From Sphaerotilus sp. (GTDB lineage Bacteria > Pseudomonadota > Gammaproteobacteria > Burkholderiales > Burkholderiaceae_C), in assembly GCF_013299175.1 (NCBI RefSeq), contig NZ_JAAFKF010000017.1, positions 1-46,608 of the forward strand: 46,608 nucleotides of DNA. The letters are read 5' to 3'. Under the pieces are notes generated by a model, which ran no database searches, was not told where the DNA came from, and saw only the letters and a list, made by a program, of their open reading frames with translations. Shown here piece after piece: positions 1 through 9,247 of this stretch; the first letter of the stretch is position 1, and each line of letters begins with the position of its first letter. Both the position numbers and the translations under genes were made by a program.

Positions 1-1002
1 GTGGATCAGCTCTTCCATCGAGGTCTTCATCTCGACGCGGGACGGCGGCGCGACCTTGTGGTTGCTGGTGATGACGGGGCCGGGGTTCTTGCGCAGCCAG
101 TCCACGCACTGCTGGATGATGCGGTTCGACTGGCGCATTTCCTCGACGCGCACGAGGTAGCGGTCGTAGGTGTCGCCGTTGACGCCCAGCGGGATGTCGA
201 AGTCCATGCGGTCATAGACTTCGTAGGGCTGGTTCTTGCGCAGATCCCAGGCAATGCCCGAGCCGCGCAGCATGGCACCGGTGAAACCGAGGTTCAGCGC
301 ACGCTCGGGCGACACGACACCGATGCCGACCGTGCGCTGTTTCCAGATGCGGTTGTCGGTCAGCAGCGTCTCGTATTCGTCCACCAGCGTGGGGAACCGC
401 TTCGAAAAGTCCTCGATGAAGTCCAGCAGCGAACCTTGACGGTTCTCGTTCAGCCTAGCCATCGCCTTGGCATTGCGGATCTTGCTGTGCTTGTACTGCG
501 GCATCGTGTCCGGCAGGTCGCGGTAGACACCGCCCGGACGGAAATACGCTGCGTGCATGCGCGCACCCGACACCGCTTCGTACATGTCGAACAGGTCTTC
601 CCGCTCGCGGAAGCAGTAGATCAGCATGTTCATCGCGCCGCAGTCCATGCCGTGGCAACCCAGCCACAGCAGGTGGTTCAGCAGGCGGGTGATCTCGCTG
701 AACAGCACGCGGATGTACTGGGCGCGAATCGGCACCTCGACGCCCATCAGCTTTTCGATCGCCAGGCAGTACGCGTGCTCGTTGCACATCATCGACACGT
801 AGTCGAGGCGGTCCATGTAGGGCAGCGACTGGATGAAGGTCTTGCTCTCGGCCAGCTTTTCGGTGGCGCGGTGCAGCAGACCGATGTGCGGATCGGCGCG
901 CTGGATGACTTCGCCGTCCAGTTCCAGCACCAGCCGCAGCACGCCGTGGGCCGCTGGGTGCTGGGGACCGAAGTTCAGGGTGTAGTTCTTGATTTCAGCC
1001 AT
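1..1002 (-). CDS. nuoD: NADH-quinone oxidoreductase subunit D (3' end outside window)
   Basis: This is the 49-kDa-type subunit of respiratory complex I, in the peripheral arm at the inner membrane, where it helps form the quinone pocket. The gene starts at the ATG read from 1002 (protein begins [20 protein letters not shown]) and runs off the window at base 1, so 334 codons are visible of the roughly 417 usual for the family. The N-terminal GPQHPAAHG motif, the HRATEKL and LPYMDRLDY stretches and the [11 protein letters not shown] segment are all characteristic of NuoD. It lies 31 bases after nuoC in the same direction, in the conserved nuoABCD order. The start is secure because the family N-terminus is intact. 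No frameshift is seen in the visible part. Confidence 0.97.
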   Translation of the reverse strand, partial: MAEIKNYTLNFGPQHPAAHGVLRLVLELDGEVIQRADPHIGLLHRATEKLAESKTFIQSLPYMDRLDYVSMMCNEHAYCLAIEKLMGVEVPIRAQYIRVLFSEITRLLNHLLWLGCHGMDCGAMNMLIYCFREREDLFDMYEAVSGARMHAAYFRPGGVYRDLPDTMPQYKHSKIRNAKAMARLNENRQGSLLDFIEDFSKRFPTLVDEYETLLTDNRIWKQRTVGIGVVSPERALNLGFTGAMLRGSGIAWDLRKNQPYEVYDRMDFDIPLGVNGDTYDRYLVRVEEMRQSNRIIQQCVDWLRKNPGPVITSNHKVAPPSRVEMKTSMEELIH

Positions 1003-1033
1003 GGATCAACCTCAGGTTCGGCGCTGCGCCAGC

Positions 1034-1633
1034 TCAGTGCAGGCCGCCATAGTTGTCTTCGCGGATGATGCGCGGCGTGATCTCGCGCGGCTCGATCGTG
1101 ACCGGCTGGTAGATCACGCGCTTCTGCTCGGGGTCGTAGCGCATCTCGACATGGCCCGTGACCGGGAAGTCCTTGCGCATCGGGTGGCCGATGAAACCGT
1201 AGTCGGTGAGGATGCGGCGCAGGTCGTCGTGGCCGTCGAACACGATGCCATACATGTCGAAGGCTTCGCGCTCGAACCAGTTGGCGGCCGACCACAGCGG
1301 GGTCAGCGCAGGCACCACCGGGAAGTCATCGTCCGCCGCGAACACCTTCAAGCGCAGACGCCAGTTCAGGCGCACCGACAGCAGGTGCGTGACCACGGCA
1401 TACCGCAAGCCCTCGTACCCGCCATCCTTGTAGCCGCTGTAATCGACACCGCAGAGGTCAATCAACTGCTCGAAGCCGAAGTCGGCGTGGTCACGCAGCG
1501 TCTGGGCGATGGACAGCGAGTCGGACGCCTTGACGGTGACCGTGATCTCGCCACGCGCACGCACCAGACTCACGAGGCGATCGGCAAACACACGCTCCAG
1601 TGCAGCCTGCAGGGTATCGAGTTTCTGCGTCAT
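1034..1633 (-). CDS. nuoC: NADH-quinone oxidoreductase subunit C
   Basis: This 199-residue protein is the 30-kDa-type subunit of complex I, a structural part of the hydrophilic arm between NuoB and NuoD. The family signature lies at about residues 120-141 ([10 protein letters not shown] followed by [11 protein letters not shown]) and is followed by the [12 protein letters not shown] block that precedes the C-terminal tail. The length matches stand-alone NuoC; it is not fused to NuoD as in enterobacteria, because nuoD begins separately 31 bases downstream. It follows nuoB by 14 bases, consistent with one operon. Nothing is missing in the motif region. Confidence 0.97.
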   Translation of the reverse strand: MTQKLDTLQAALERVFADRLVSLVRARGEITVTVKASDSLSIAQTLRDHADFGFEQLIDLCGVDYSGYKDGGYEGLRYAVVTHLLSVRLNWRLRLKVFAADDDFPVVPALTPLWSAANWFEREAFDMYGIVFDGHDDLRRILTDYGFIGHPMRKDFPVTGHVEMRYDPEQKRVIYQPVTIEPREITPRIIREDNYGGLH

Positions 1634-1647
1634 GTCAGGGTCTCTGC

Positions 1648-2124
1648 TCAGCGGGCGATGGTGTTTTCGCGGCGGATCTTGGCCTGCAGTTGCAGGATGC
1701 CGTACAGGAGTGCCTCAGCGGTGGGCGGGCAGCCCGGCACGTAGACATCCACAGGAACGACACGGTCGCATCCACGCACGACCGAATAGCTGTAGTGGTA
1801 ATAGCCACCACCGTTGGCGCACGAACCCATGCTCAGCACCCAGCGCGGCTCGGCCATCTGGTCATACACCTTGCGCAGGGCTGGAGCCATCTTGTTGCAC
1901 AGCGTGCCGGCCACGATCATCAGATCGGACTGGCGGGGGCTGGGCCGGAAGAGCATGCCAAAACGGTCGATGTCGTAGCGGGAGGCCCCTGCATGCATCA
2001 TCTCGACCGCGCAGCAAGCCAGACCAAAGGTCATCGGCCAGAGCGAGCCCGTCTTGGACCAATTGATCAGGGTATCGACACTGGTCGTGACGAAACCTTC
2101 CTTGAGTACGCCTTCAATGCCCAT
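1648..2124 (-). CDS. nuoB: NADH-quinone oxidoreductase subunit B
   Basis: NuoB (158 residues) carries the terminal iron-sulfur cluster N2 of complex I, which hands electrons to quinone. The four expected cluster ligands are visible: the adjacent pair C37-C38 (in [10 protein letters not shown]), C102 (MGSCANGGG) and C132 (VPGCPPT). The length is normal for the betaproteobacterial protein. The ATG at 2124 is preceded by GGAAG with a six-base spacer, which fixes the start. It sits 45 bases downstream of nuoA and 14 bases upstream of nuoC, all on the minus strand. Confidence 0.98.
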   Translation of the reverse strand: MGIEGVLKEGFVTTSVDTLINWSKTGSLWPMTFGLACCAVEMMHAGASRYDIDRFGMLFRPSPRQSDLMIVAGTLCNKMAPALRKVYDQMAEPRWVLSMGSCANGGGYYHYSYSVVRGCDRVVPVDVYVPGCPPTAEALLYGILQLQAKIRRENTIAR

Positions 2125-2169
2125 GGTGTTCTTCCGTGACTCTCGTGGTCTGGACCGAATTCATTCCCG

Positions 2170-2529
2170 TCACTCCCAATCGAGGGCGCCCTTTTTCCAT
2201 TCGTAGACGAATCCGACCACCAGGATGCCCAGGAAGATCATCATCGCCCAGAAACCTGTCGCCCCGATTTCGCGCAGCGACACCGCCCACGGAAACAGGA
2301 ACGCGATCTCCAGATCGAACAGAATGAACAGAATTGCCACGAGGTAGTAGCGCACATCGAACTTCATGCGCGCATCTTCGAATGCCTCGAAACCACACTC
2401 GTAAGGGGAGTTCTTGGCCGGATCCGGCCGATGCGGACCCAGCAAGGCGCCCAGCAACTGGGGCACCACACCTACACCGACGCCGACAAGAATGAACAGG
2501 ATGACGGGGAGATATTGTTCCAGATTCAT
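2170..2529 (-). CDS. nuoA: NADH-quinone oxidoreductase subunit A
   Basis: NuoA (119 residues) is a small membrane subunit of complex I near the quinone-binding region. Three hydrophobic segments are visible, at about residues 6-27, 60-82 and 88-110. The conserved loop between the first two contains the [10 protein letters not shown] motif, and [18 protein letters not shown] begins the second helix, as is typical of the family. An AGG eight bases before the ATG can serve as ribosome binding site. It is the first nuo gene, 167 bases downstream of the tRNA-Leu gene on the same strand. I could not identify a clear promoter in that gap. Confidence 0.97.
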   Translation of the reverse strand: MNLEQYLPVILFILVGVGVGVVPQLLGALLGPHRPDPAKNSPYECGFEAFEDARMKFDVRYYLVAILFILFDLEIAFLFPWAVSLREIGATGFWAMMIFLGILVVGFVYEWKKGALDWE

Positions 2530-2696
2530 GTCAATCGCCTAGACAGGCTCTCATGCGGCAAAAATAAAGCGCGCTGCCCGGAAAAACACAAAGTGCTCAA
2601 CCGCGTGCTCAGCGCGCCCACCTCTTCCCTGCGCCTATGTATTTGCCAGGGCGCTGAACCAGAATTCGGTCAAAACTCTGATTCACATGTCATTCA

Positions 2697-2781
2697 TGGT
2701 GCCGACGGCGAGACTCGAACTCGCACAGCTTTCGCCACTACCCCCTCAAGATAGCGTGTCTACCAATTTCACCACGTCGGC
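2697..2781 (-). tRNA. tRNA-Leu (anticodon GAG)
   Basis: The reverse strand folds as a class II tRNA. The acceptor stem is GCCGACG pairing with CGTCGGC. The anticodon stem is CTATC/GGTAG with one T-G pair, and the loop TTGAGGG gives anticodon GAG. There is a long variable arm (TGGCGAAAGCTGT) and a T arm GCGAG-TTCGAGT-CTCGC. Discriminator A and an encoded 3' CCA complete the 85-base gene. The long variable arm and anticodon fit leucine (CUC/CUU codons). A TAGAAT at 2795-2800, 13 bases upstream of the mature 5' end, could be a -10 box giving the tRNA its own promoter. No convincing -35 element is seen. Confidence 0.97.
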
Positions 2782-2954
2782 ACGTACAAACTAAATTCTA
2801 CAGCCAGCAACCTCAGCTCATCACTGCGAGCACGCCAATTATTGGCACTTGATTTGACTGACTTGCCACAAAAATTCAACCTCTGCAGCACAGCCTTGAA
2901 TTCTAATGCGAATGAGGGTTTGCCTCAAGTACCCTGGCCGCTTTTTCGCACCAA

Positions 2955-3341
2955 TCAACGCGAAGCCGGTGCCGAAGCGGCCACAGCAGACGCTGCCGGC
3001 GCCGCCACCAGACCAGGGATCTGTGCGGCAGAGGGCGCGCTCGCCACAACAGCGGGTGCGGCAGCGCGGTCCAGAATACTGCCCCCCGTACTGCCTGCGG
3101 CACGCAGGTTGCCGAAATAGGCCAGCGCCAGCGTGCAGACAAAAAACAACGTCGCAGCAACCGCCGTCGAACGGGACAGGAAGTTGGCACTGCCCGTCGC
3201 ACCGAACAGGCTGCCAGACGAGCCACCACCAAAGGCAGCACCCATGTCAGCGCCCTTGCCATGCTGCATCAGCACCAGCCCGATCATCACAATGGCCGTC
3301 ACCAGCTGCAGCAGCAGCACCAGATTCATCATCACTTGCAT
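2955..3341 (-). CDS. secG: Preprotein translocase subunit SecG
   Basis: SecG (128 residues) is the small accessory membrane subunit of the SecYEG protein-export channel. Two hydrophobic helices flank a Gly-rich loop: about residues 5-24, then a loop with MQHGKGADMGAAFGGG and the GSLFGATGSANFLSR motif, then about 60-78. This is the standard SecG topology and signature. The C-terminal tail of about 50 residues is Ala/Ser/Pro-rich and likely disordered, as is common in this order. A GGAG nine bases before the ATG at 3341 supports the start; a second Met at codons 4-5 is an alternative. It lies 45 bases after tpiA and before tRNA-Leu and nuoA, the usual arrangement. Confidence 0.96.
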   Translation of the reverse strand: MQVMMNLVLLLQLVTAIVMIGLVLMQHGKGADMGAAFGGGSSGSLFGATGSANFLSRSTAVAATLFFVCTLALAYFGNLRAAGSTGGSILDRAAAPAVVASAPSAAQIPGLVAAPAASAVAASAPASR

Positions 3342-3386
3342 TGGGAAAAACTCCGTAGGAACTCGACTCGACCAACCTGACGCGGA

Positions 3387-4133
<747 letters not shown>

Positions 4134-4172
4134 GATGAAAGCTCTTCGATCAAGTTAGGTCATCTCACCAAA

Positions 4173-5159
4173 TCACCAAGTCAGCACGATCTTGCCGATG
4201 TGCTGATTGGACTCCATCAGGGCATGCGCCTGCGCAGCCTCGGCGGCGGGCAGCACGCTGTGCAGCACCGGCCGGATGCGGCCCGACGCGATCAGCGGCC
4301 ACACCCGCTCGCGCAGTGCGGCGGCCACCGCGCCCTTGAACGCCACCGGACGCGGACGCAAGGTCGATCCGGTGATGGTCAAGCGCCGACGCAGCACCAG
4401 CCCGGCGTCGAACTGCGCCTTCACGCCGCCCTGCACCGCGATGATGACGAGCCGCCCGTCTTCGGCCAGCGCCGTCACTTCACGCGCTACGTAGTCGCCG
4501 GCCACCATGTCCAGGACCACATCCACGCCACGCCCGCCCGTGAGCTGGCGCGCCTCTTCGGCGAAGTCGGCCGTGCGGTAATTGATGGCGTGGTCGGCGC
4601 CGAGGTCGAGGCACGCCTGGCACTTGGCGTCGCTGCCCGCCGTGGCGATGACCGTGGCGCCAAACGCCTTGGCCATCTGGATGGCGGTGACACCGATGCC
4701 GCTGGTGCCGCCCTGGATCAGCAGCGTCTCGCCCGGTTGCAGCGCCGCACGCATGAACACGTTCGACCACACGGTGAAGCAGGTCTCGGGCAGGCTGGCC
4801 GCTTCGGTGTCGCTCAGGCCGTCCGGCACCGGCAGGCACTGCACCGCGGGCGTCACGCACAACTCGGCGTAGCCACCACCCGGCGTCAGCGCACAGACGT
4901 GCTGCCCGATCGACAGCCCGGCCGACGCCATCGCCTCGGCATCACCGCCCACGATGACTCCGGCCACTTCCAGCCCCGGCAGGTCCGAAGCACCCGGCGG
5001 TGGCGGGTAGGCACCCATGCGCTGCAGCACATCGGGGCGGTTCACCCCGCTGGCCGACACACGGATCAGCACTTCGCCCGCACCCGGCACCGGGTCCGCA
5101 CGCTCGACCAGCGTCAGCACGTCCGGCGGACCGGGGCGGGCGATTTCGATGGCTTTCAT
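4173..5159 (-). CDS. NAD(P)H quinone oxidoreductase, PIG3/QOR type
   Basis: This 328-residue protein belongs to the zinc-independent medium-chain dehydrogenase/reductase superfamily. An N-terminal GroES-like domain (about 1-120) contains SGVNRPDVLQR and the PGLEVAGVI strand. The Rossmann domain follows, with the nucleotide loop QGGTSGIG and AIQMAKAFGATV. No Cys/His cluster for structural or catalytic zinc is present, as in quinone reductases. The family, related to human PIG3/TP53I3 and bacterial QOR, reduces quinones with NADPH; the physiological substrate here is unknown. It sits between pnp (42 bases upstream) and tpiA (39 bases downstream), so it is probably co-transcribed. Confidence 0.9.
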   Translation of the reverse strand: MKAIEIARPGPPDVLTLVERADPVPGAGEVLIRVSASGVNRPDVLQRMGAYPPPPGASDLPGLEVAGVIVGGDAEAMASAGLSIGQHVCALTPGGGYAELCVTPAVQCLPVPDGLSDTEAASLPETCFTVWSNVFMRAALQPGETLLIQGGTSGIGVTAIQMAKAFGATVIATAGSDAKCQACLDLGADHAINYRTADFAEEARQLTGGRGVDVVLDMVAGDYVAREVTALAEDGRLVIIAVQGGVKAQFDAGLVLRRRLTITGSTLRPRPVAFKGAVAAALRERVWPLIASGRIRPVLHSVLPAAEAAQAHALMESNQHIGKIVLTW

Positions 5160-5201
5160 GGTGCGGGCTCCTTCGGACGCTCAGGGATATTCAGGCAACG
5201 A

Positions 5202-7490
5202 TCAGGACTGCGACGGCTCCGAACCGGCGTCCGGCGCGGCAGCAGCGGGTGCCGCCGACTCAGCGGCCGGCTGCTCGCTGCGCGGCGGGCGCTCGCTGCG
5301 TTCACGGCGCGGGCCACGGTCGCCACGGTCATTGCGGTCCCCGAACTCACGGCGCGGCGCACGTTCGAAACGCTCTTCTTCCATGCCTTCCGGACGCTCC
5401 AGCAGCGCCTTCATCGACAGCTTGATGCGGCCCTTTTCGTCCGTCTCCAGCACCTTGACCTTGACGATCTGGCCTTCGGTCAGGAAGTCCGTGACCTTCT
5501 CGACACGCTGGTGGGCGATCTGGCTGATGTGCAGCAGGCCATCCTTGCCCGGCAGCACGTTGACCAGCGCGCCGAAGTCCAGGATCTTGACGACCGGGCC
5601 TTCGTAGACCTTGCCGATCTCGGCTTCGGCGGTGATGTCGGCGATGCGCTTCTTGGCGACATCGGCCTTGGCGCTGTCGGTCGAGGCGATCGTGATGGTG
5701 CCGTCTTCGTCGATGTTGATCTGGCAGCCCGTCTCTTCGCACAGACCACGGATGACCGAGCCACCCTTGCCGATGACATCACGGATCTTTTCCGGGTTGA
5801 TCTTCATCGTGTACAGGCGCGGCGCGAAGTCGGAGACCTCGGTGTTGGCCGTGCCCATCGCGTCCACCATCTTGCCCAGGATGTGCAGGCGCGCTTCCTT
5901 GGCCTGTGCCAGTGCGACCTGCATGATTTCCTTGGTGATGCCCTGGATCTTGATGTCCATCTGCAGGGCGGTCACGCCGGTGGTCGTACCCGCGACCTTG
6001 AAGTCCATGTCGCCGAGGTGGTCCTCGTCACCCAGGATGTCGGTCAGCACGGCGAAGCGGTTGCCGTCCTTGATCAGGCCCATGGCGATGCCGGCGACGT
6101 GCGCCTTCATCGGCACGCCGGCGTCCATCAGCGCCAGACAGCCGCCGCAGACCGACGCCATCGACGACGAGCCGTTCGACTCGGTGATCTCGGAGACGAC
6201 GCGGATCGTGTAGGCGAAGTCTTCGCGGTTCGGCAGCAGCGGCACCAGGGCGCGCTTGGCGAGGCGACCGTGGCCGGTTTCGCGGCGCTTCGGCGTGCCC
6301 ATGCGGCCGGCTTCGCCGGTGGCGAAGGGGGGCATGTTGTAGTGGAACAGGAAGGTGTCGCGGAAATCGCCCGCCAGCGCGTCGATGCGCTGCGAGTCCT
6401 GGTCGGTGCCGAGGGTGGCGACGACGAGAGCCTGCGTTTCACCGCGGGTGAACAGCGCCGAGCCGTGGGTGCGCGGCAGCACGCCGTTGCGGATCTCGAT
6501 CGGGCGCACGGTGCGGGTGTCGCGGCCGTCGATGCGCGGCTCGCCGGCCAGGATCTGGCCACGCACGGTCTTGGCCTCGATCTCGAACAGCAGGTTATCG
6601 ACTTCAACGCCGTCGAACACGACGCCTTCCGCCTTCAATGCAGCCTTGACTTCAGCGTAGGCCGCGCGGCAGGCGTCGGTGCGGGCTTGCTTCGAGCGGA
6701 TCTGGTAGGCGGCTTCGATCTTGGCCTGACCGAACTCGGCGATCTTGGCGATCAGCGGCTCGTTCTTGGCCGGCGCCTGCCACGTCCATTCCGGCTTGCC
6801 GGCGTCACGCACCAGCTCGTTGATCGCGGCAATGGCGACCTTGGCTTGCTCGTGGCCGTAGACGATGCCGCCCAGCATGACTTCTTCCGTCAGTTGCTGC
6901 GCTTCGGACTCGACCATCAGCACGGCGGCTTCGGTACCGGCGACGACCAGGTCCAGCGACGACTGCTTGAGCTGCGTCGGGCCGGGGTTCAGCACGTACT
7001 CGCCGTTGATGTAGCCCACGCGGGCCGCACCGACCGGGCCGTTGAACGGGATGCCGGAGATGGCCAGCGCGGCGCTGGAGCCGATCAGCGCGGCGATGTC
7101 GGCCGAGGCTTCCGGGTTCAGTGACAGGACGTGGATCACGACCTGGACTTCGTTGTAGAAGCCTTCCGGGAACAGCGGGCGCAGCGGGCGGTCGATCAGG
7201 CGGCTGGTCAGCACTTCCGACTCGCTGGGCTTGGCTTCACGCTTGAAGAAGCTGCCGGGGATCTTGCCGGCGGCGTAGGTCTTCTCGATGTAGTCCACCG
7301 TCAGGGGGAAGAAGTCCTGGCCCTGCTTGGCTTCCTTGCGGGCGACGACGGTGGCGAGCACCACGGTGTCGTCCATGTTGACGATCACGGCGCCACTGGC
7401 TTGCCGGGCGATTTCACCGGTTTCGAGCGTGACGGTGTGCTGACCCCATTGGAAGGTCTTGGTGACTTTGTTGAACAGACTTGCGGTCAT
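5202..7490 (-). CDS. pnp: Polyribonucleotide nucleotidyltransferase (PNPase)
   Basis: PNPase is the phosphorolytic 3'-to-5' exoribonuclease of mRNA turnover and part of degradosome-like complexes. The 762-residue protein shows two RNase PH-like domains (the second with the [14 protein letters not shown] motif), a KH domain with IRDVIGKGG and an S1 domain ([15 protein letters not shown]). From about residue 698 the C-terminus is an R/D/E-rich stretch followed by an Ala/Pro-rich end, likely disordered and longer than in E. coli. I chose the ATG at 7490 ([11 protein letters not shown]). An upstream in-frame extension to 7568 is open but lacks family similarity and runs into the rpsO terminator region. 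It follows rpsO, the near-universal pairing in proteobacteria. Confidence 0.98.
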   Translation of the reverse strand: MTASLFNKVTKTFQWGQHTVTLETGEIARQASGAVIVNMDDTVVLATVVARKEAKQGQDFFPLTVDYIEKTYAAGKIPGSFFKREAKPSESEVLTSRLIDRPLRPLFPEGFYNEVQVVIHVLSLNPEASADIAALIGSSAALAISGIPFNGPVGAARVGYINGEYVLNPGPTQLKQSSLDLVVAGTEAAVLMVESEAQQLTEEVMLGGIVYGHEQAKVAIAAINELVRDAGKPEWTWQAPAKNEPLIAKIAEFGQAKIEAAYQIRSKQARTDACRAAYAEVKAALKAEGVVFDGVEVDNLLFEIEAKTVRGQILAGEPRIDGRDTRTVRPIEIRNGVLPRTHGSALFTRGETQALVVATLGTDQDSQRIDALAGDFRDTFLFHYNMPPFATGEAGRMGTPKRRETGHGRLAKRALVPLLPNREDFAYTIRVVSEITESNGSSSMASVCGGCLALMDAGVPMKAHVAGIAMGLIKDGNRFAVLTDILGDEDHLGDMDFKVAGTTTGVTALQMDIKIQGITKEIMQVALAQAKEARLHILGKMVDAMGTANTEVSDFAPRLYTMKINPEKIRDVIGKGGSVIRGLCEETGCQINIDEDGTITIASTDSAKADVAKKRIADITAEAEIGKVYEGPVVKILDFGALVNVLPGKDGLLHISQIAHQRVEKVTDFLTEGQIVKVKVLETDEKGRIKLSMKALLERPEGMEEERFERAPRREFGDRNDRGDRGPRRERSERPPRSEQPAAESAAPAAAAPDAGSEPSQS

Positions 7491-7610
7491 GGGTTTTCTT
7501 TCTTCGAGGTGGCCGGTCACCGCGGCGGGATGCCATTCCATCCGGACCCGTCGATCAGGTCGATGCACGGATCAGGATGGAATGACACAGCAGCGCCCAC
7601 GCGTGGCCGT

Positions 7611-7651
7611 AAAAACAAAGAGCCTGTGCTGGAGGGTCCAGACAGGCTCTT
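7611..7651 (-). terminator. Intrinsic terminator between rpsO and pnp
   Basis: On the minus strand a perfect 10-base-pair stem, AAGAGCCTGT/ACAGGCTCTT (7642-7651 with 7618-7627), encloses a nested CTGGA/TCCAG stem with one bulged base. It is followed by TGTTTTT at 7617-7611. This is a textbook Rho-independent terminator 17 bases after the rpsO stop codon. Read-through would still be needed for pnp unless pnp has its own promoter. In E. coli the same junction holds a terminator and RNase III processing sites. Confidence 0.85.
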
Positions 7652-7667
7652 CACATGCATGACCTGC

Positions 7668-7931
7668 TTACTTGCGCAGGCTCAGCTTCTGGATCAGGGC
7701 GAGGTAACGGCTGGCGTCACGGTCCTTCAGGTAGTCGAGCAGCTTGCGGCGGCGGCTGACCATGCGCAGCAGACCGCGACGACCGTGGTGGTCTTTCTTG
7801 TGGGTCTTGAAGTGCGGGGTCAGGTGGTTGATGCGGGCGGTCAGCAGGGCGACCTGGACTTCCGGCGATCCGGTGTCGGCGACGCCGCGGGCGTTGGCGG
7901 CAACGACTTCTGCCTTGTTGATTTCGGACAT
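7668..7931 (-). CDS. rpsO: 30S ribosomal protein S15
   Basis: S15 (87 residues) is a primary 16S rRNA-binding protein of the small subunit. The sequence has the family features: the [12 protein letters not shown] helix, [22 protein letters not shown] and the LLDYLKDRD segment near the end. The frame is open ten codons further upstream to 7961, but the ATG at 7931 has AAGGA eight bases before it and gives the family N-terminus ([10 protein letters not shown]). It is the first gene of the rpsO-pnp block. The intrinsic terminator just downstream separates most rpsO transcripts from pnp. Confidence 0.98.
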   Translation of the reverse strand: MSEINKAEVVAANARGVADTGSPEVQVALLTARINHLTPHFKTHKKDHHGRRGLLRMVSRRRKLLDYLKDRDASRYLALIQKLSLRK

Positions 7932-8046
7932 GTCAAATTTCCTTGGGGTTTCGAGGTTCACTTGCGGCCGTGGGGGAAACCGCCCCGCGCCGTGTACGCG
8001 CCGATGCGCGTGTCATCGCCATCAGAACGAACAGCGAAGCCGGCGA

Positions 8047-9216
8047 TTATAGCGCCAAGGCCCGCGCCAGCCGCTCCACCCCCTGAAGCAGCCGCTGCGG
8101 CTGGCGCGACGCGAAGCACCAGCGCAGCCAGCCCTCGGCCTCGTCCCCGAAGGCGGTGCCCGGCGCCAGCCCGAGTCCGTGCTCGGTCACCAGCCGCTTG
8201 GCCAGCGCCAGCGAGTCGGTCTCGCCCTCGATGCGAAGGAAGGCGTACATCGCCCCCGGCGGCGTGGCGACCTCGACCCGTGGCACGGCCTGAAGCGCCC
8301 CGACCAGCGTGTCGCGGCACACCCGCAGCCGCGCTTGCAAGGCCGGCACCGACACCGGCGCATCCGCCAGTGCCGCCAATCCGGCCCGCTGCACGAACAC
8401 CGGCGTACACGAGGTGTTGAACTCGATGAGCTTGCCGAGCTGCTCGATGAGCGGCGCCGGTGCCACCAGATTGCCCAGCCGCCAGCCCGTCATCAGGAAG
8501 GATTTCGAGAAGCTGTGGACCACCACCAGCCGGTCCTCGGGATCGGCCAGATCGAGAAAGCTCGGTGCGCAGACGACCTGCCCCGGCAAGGGCACAGCGT
8601 CCGGGTAGTACAGCCGTTCGTACACCTCGTCCGACACGATCCAGGTGCCGGTGCGGCGGCAGTGGTCCAGGATGACCTGCTGCTCGGCGCGGGTCAACGT
8701 CCAGCCGGTCGGGTTGTTCGGCGCGTTCAGCACCAGCACCCGCGTGGCCGGTGTCACCGCCGCGAGCAGCTCGTCCATGTCCAGCCGCCACGCCCCCGCC
8801 CCGGCGCGCAGGCTCACCCGCCGCACCCGCGCGCCCAGGATCGCCGGCTGCGCGGTCAGGTTCGGCCACACCGGCACGACCACCACCACCTCGTCGCCCG
8901 CGTCCACCAGTGCCTGCTGCGCCAGCATCAAGGCGCTGACACCCGACGACGTGACCGCGATCCGATCGGCGCCCACGGGCCGGTGCAGCGACGAGAGGTA
9001 GCCCGCCAAGGCTTCGCGCAAGGCGGGCAGGCCGAGGTTGTGGGCATAGAAGGTCTCGCCGGCCTCGATGGACGTGACCGCCGCATCGCGCACCGACATG
9101 GGCGTGACCTCGTCGCTCTCGCCGAACCAGAAGGCGAGCACGTCGCTGCGCCCCAGTCCGGCGTTGGCGACTTCACGGATGCGAGACGCCGACAGATCGG
9201 CAATCACTTGGCGCAT
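8047..9216 (-). CDS. Class I/II pyridoxal-phosphate aminotransferase
   Basis: This is a 389-residue fold-type I PLP enzyme, close to the aspartate/aromatic aminotransferase group. The cofactor-binding residues are visible: N168 in APNNPTG, D196 and Y199 in SDEVYERL, the Schiff-base lysine K238 in HSFSKSF, and the following R246 in TGWRLG. Near the C-terminus an arginine in LRWCFA matches the position that binds the substrate carboxylate in the family. The amino-acid substrate cannot be read from sequence. AGGGG five bases upstream of the ATG at 9216 supports the start. It lies 31 bases downstream of an amino-acid-type ABC binding protein gene on the same strand, which fits uptake and use of the same compound but does not prove it. 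Confidence 0.9.
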   Translation of the reverse strand: MRQVIADLSASRIREVANAGLGRSDVLAFWFGESDEVTPMSVRDAAVTSIEAGETFYAHNLGLPALREALAGYLSSLHRPVGADRIAVTSSGVSALMLAQQALVDAGDEVVVVVPVWPNLTAQPAILGARVRRVSLRAGAGAWRLDMDELLAAVTPATRVLVLNAPNNPTGWTLTRAEQQVILDHCRRTGTWIVSDEVYERLYYPDAVPLPGQVVCAPSFLDLADPEDRLVVVHSFSKSFLMTGWRLGNLVAPAPLIEQLGKLIEFNTSCTPVFVQRAGLAALADAPVSVPALQARLRVCRDTLVGALQAVPRVEVATPPGAMYAFLRIEGETDSLALAKRLVTEHGLGLAPGTAFGDEAEGWLRWCFASRQPQRLLQGVERLARALAL

Positions 9217-9247
9217 GGAATCCCCTGCTGCTGTGCGATCCTGAGGA

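Noticed and set aside
2656..2684. Eight-base-pair hairpin (GAACCAGA/TCTGATTC) just after tRNA-Leu
   Set aside because: It contains a T-G pair, a 13-base loop and is not followed by a T-run on the minus strand, so it is not a convincing intrinsic terminator.
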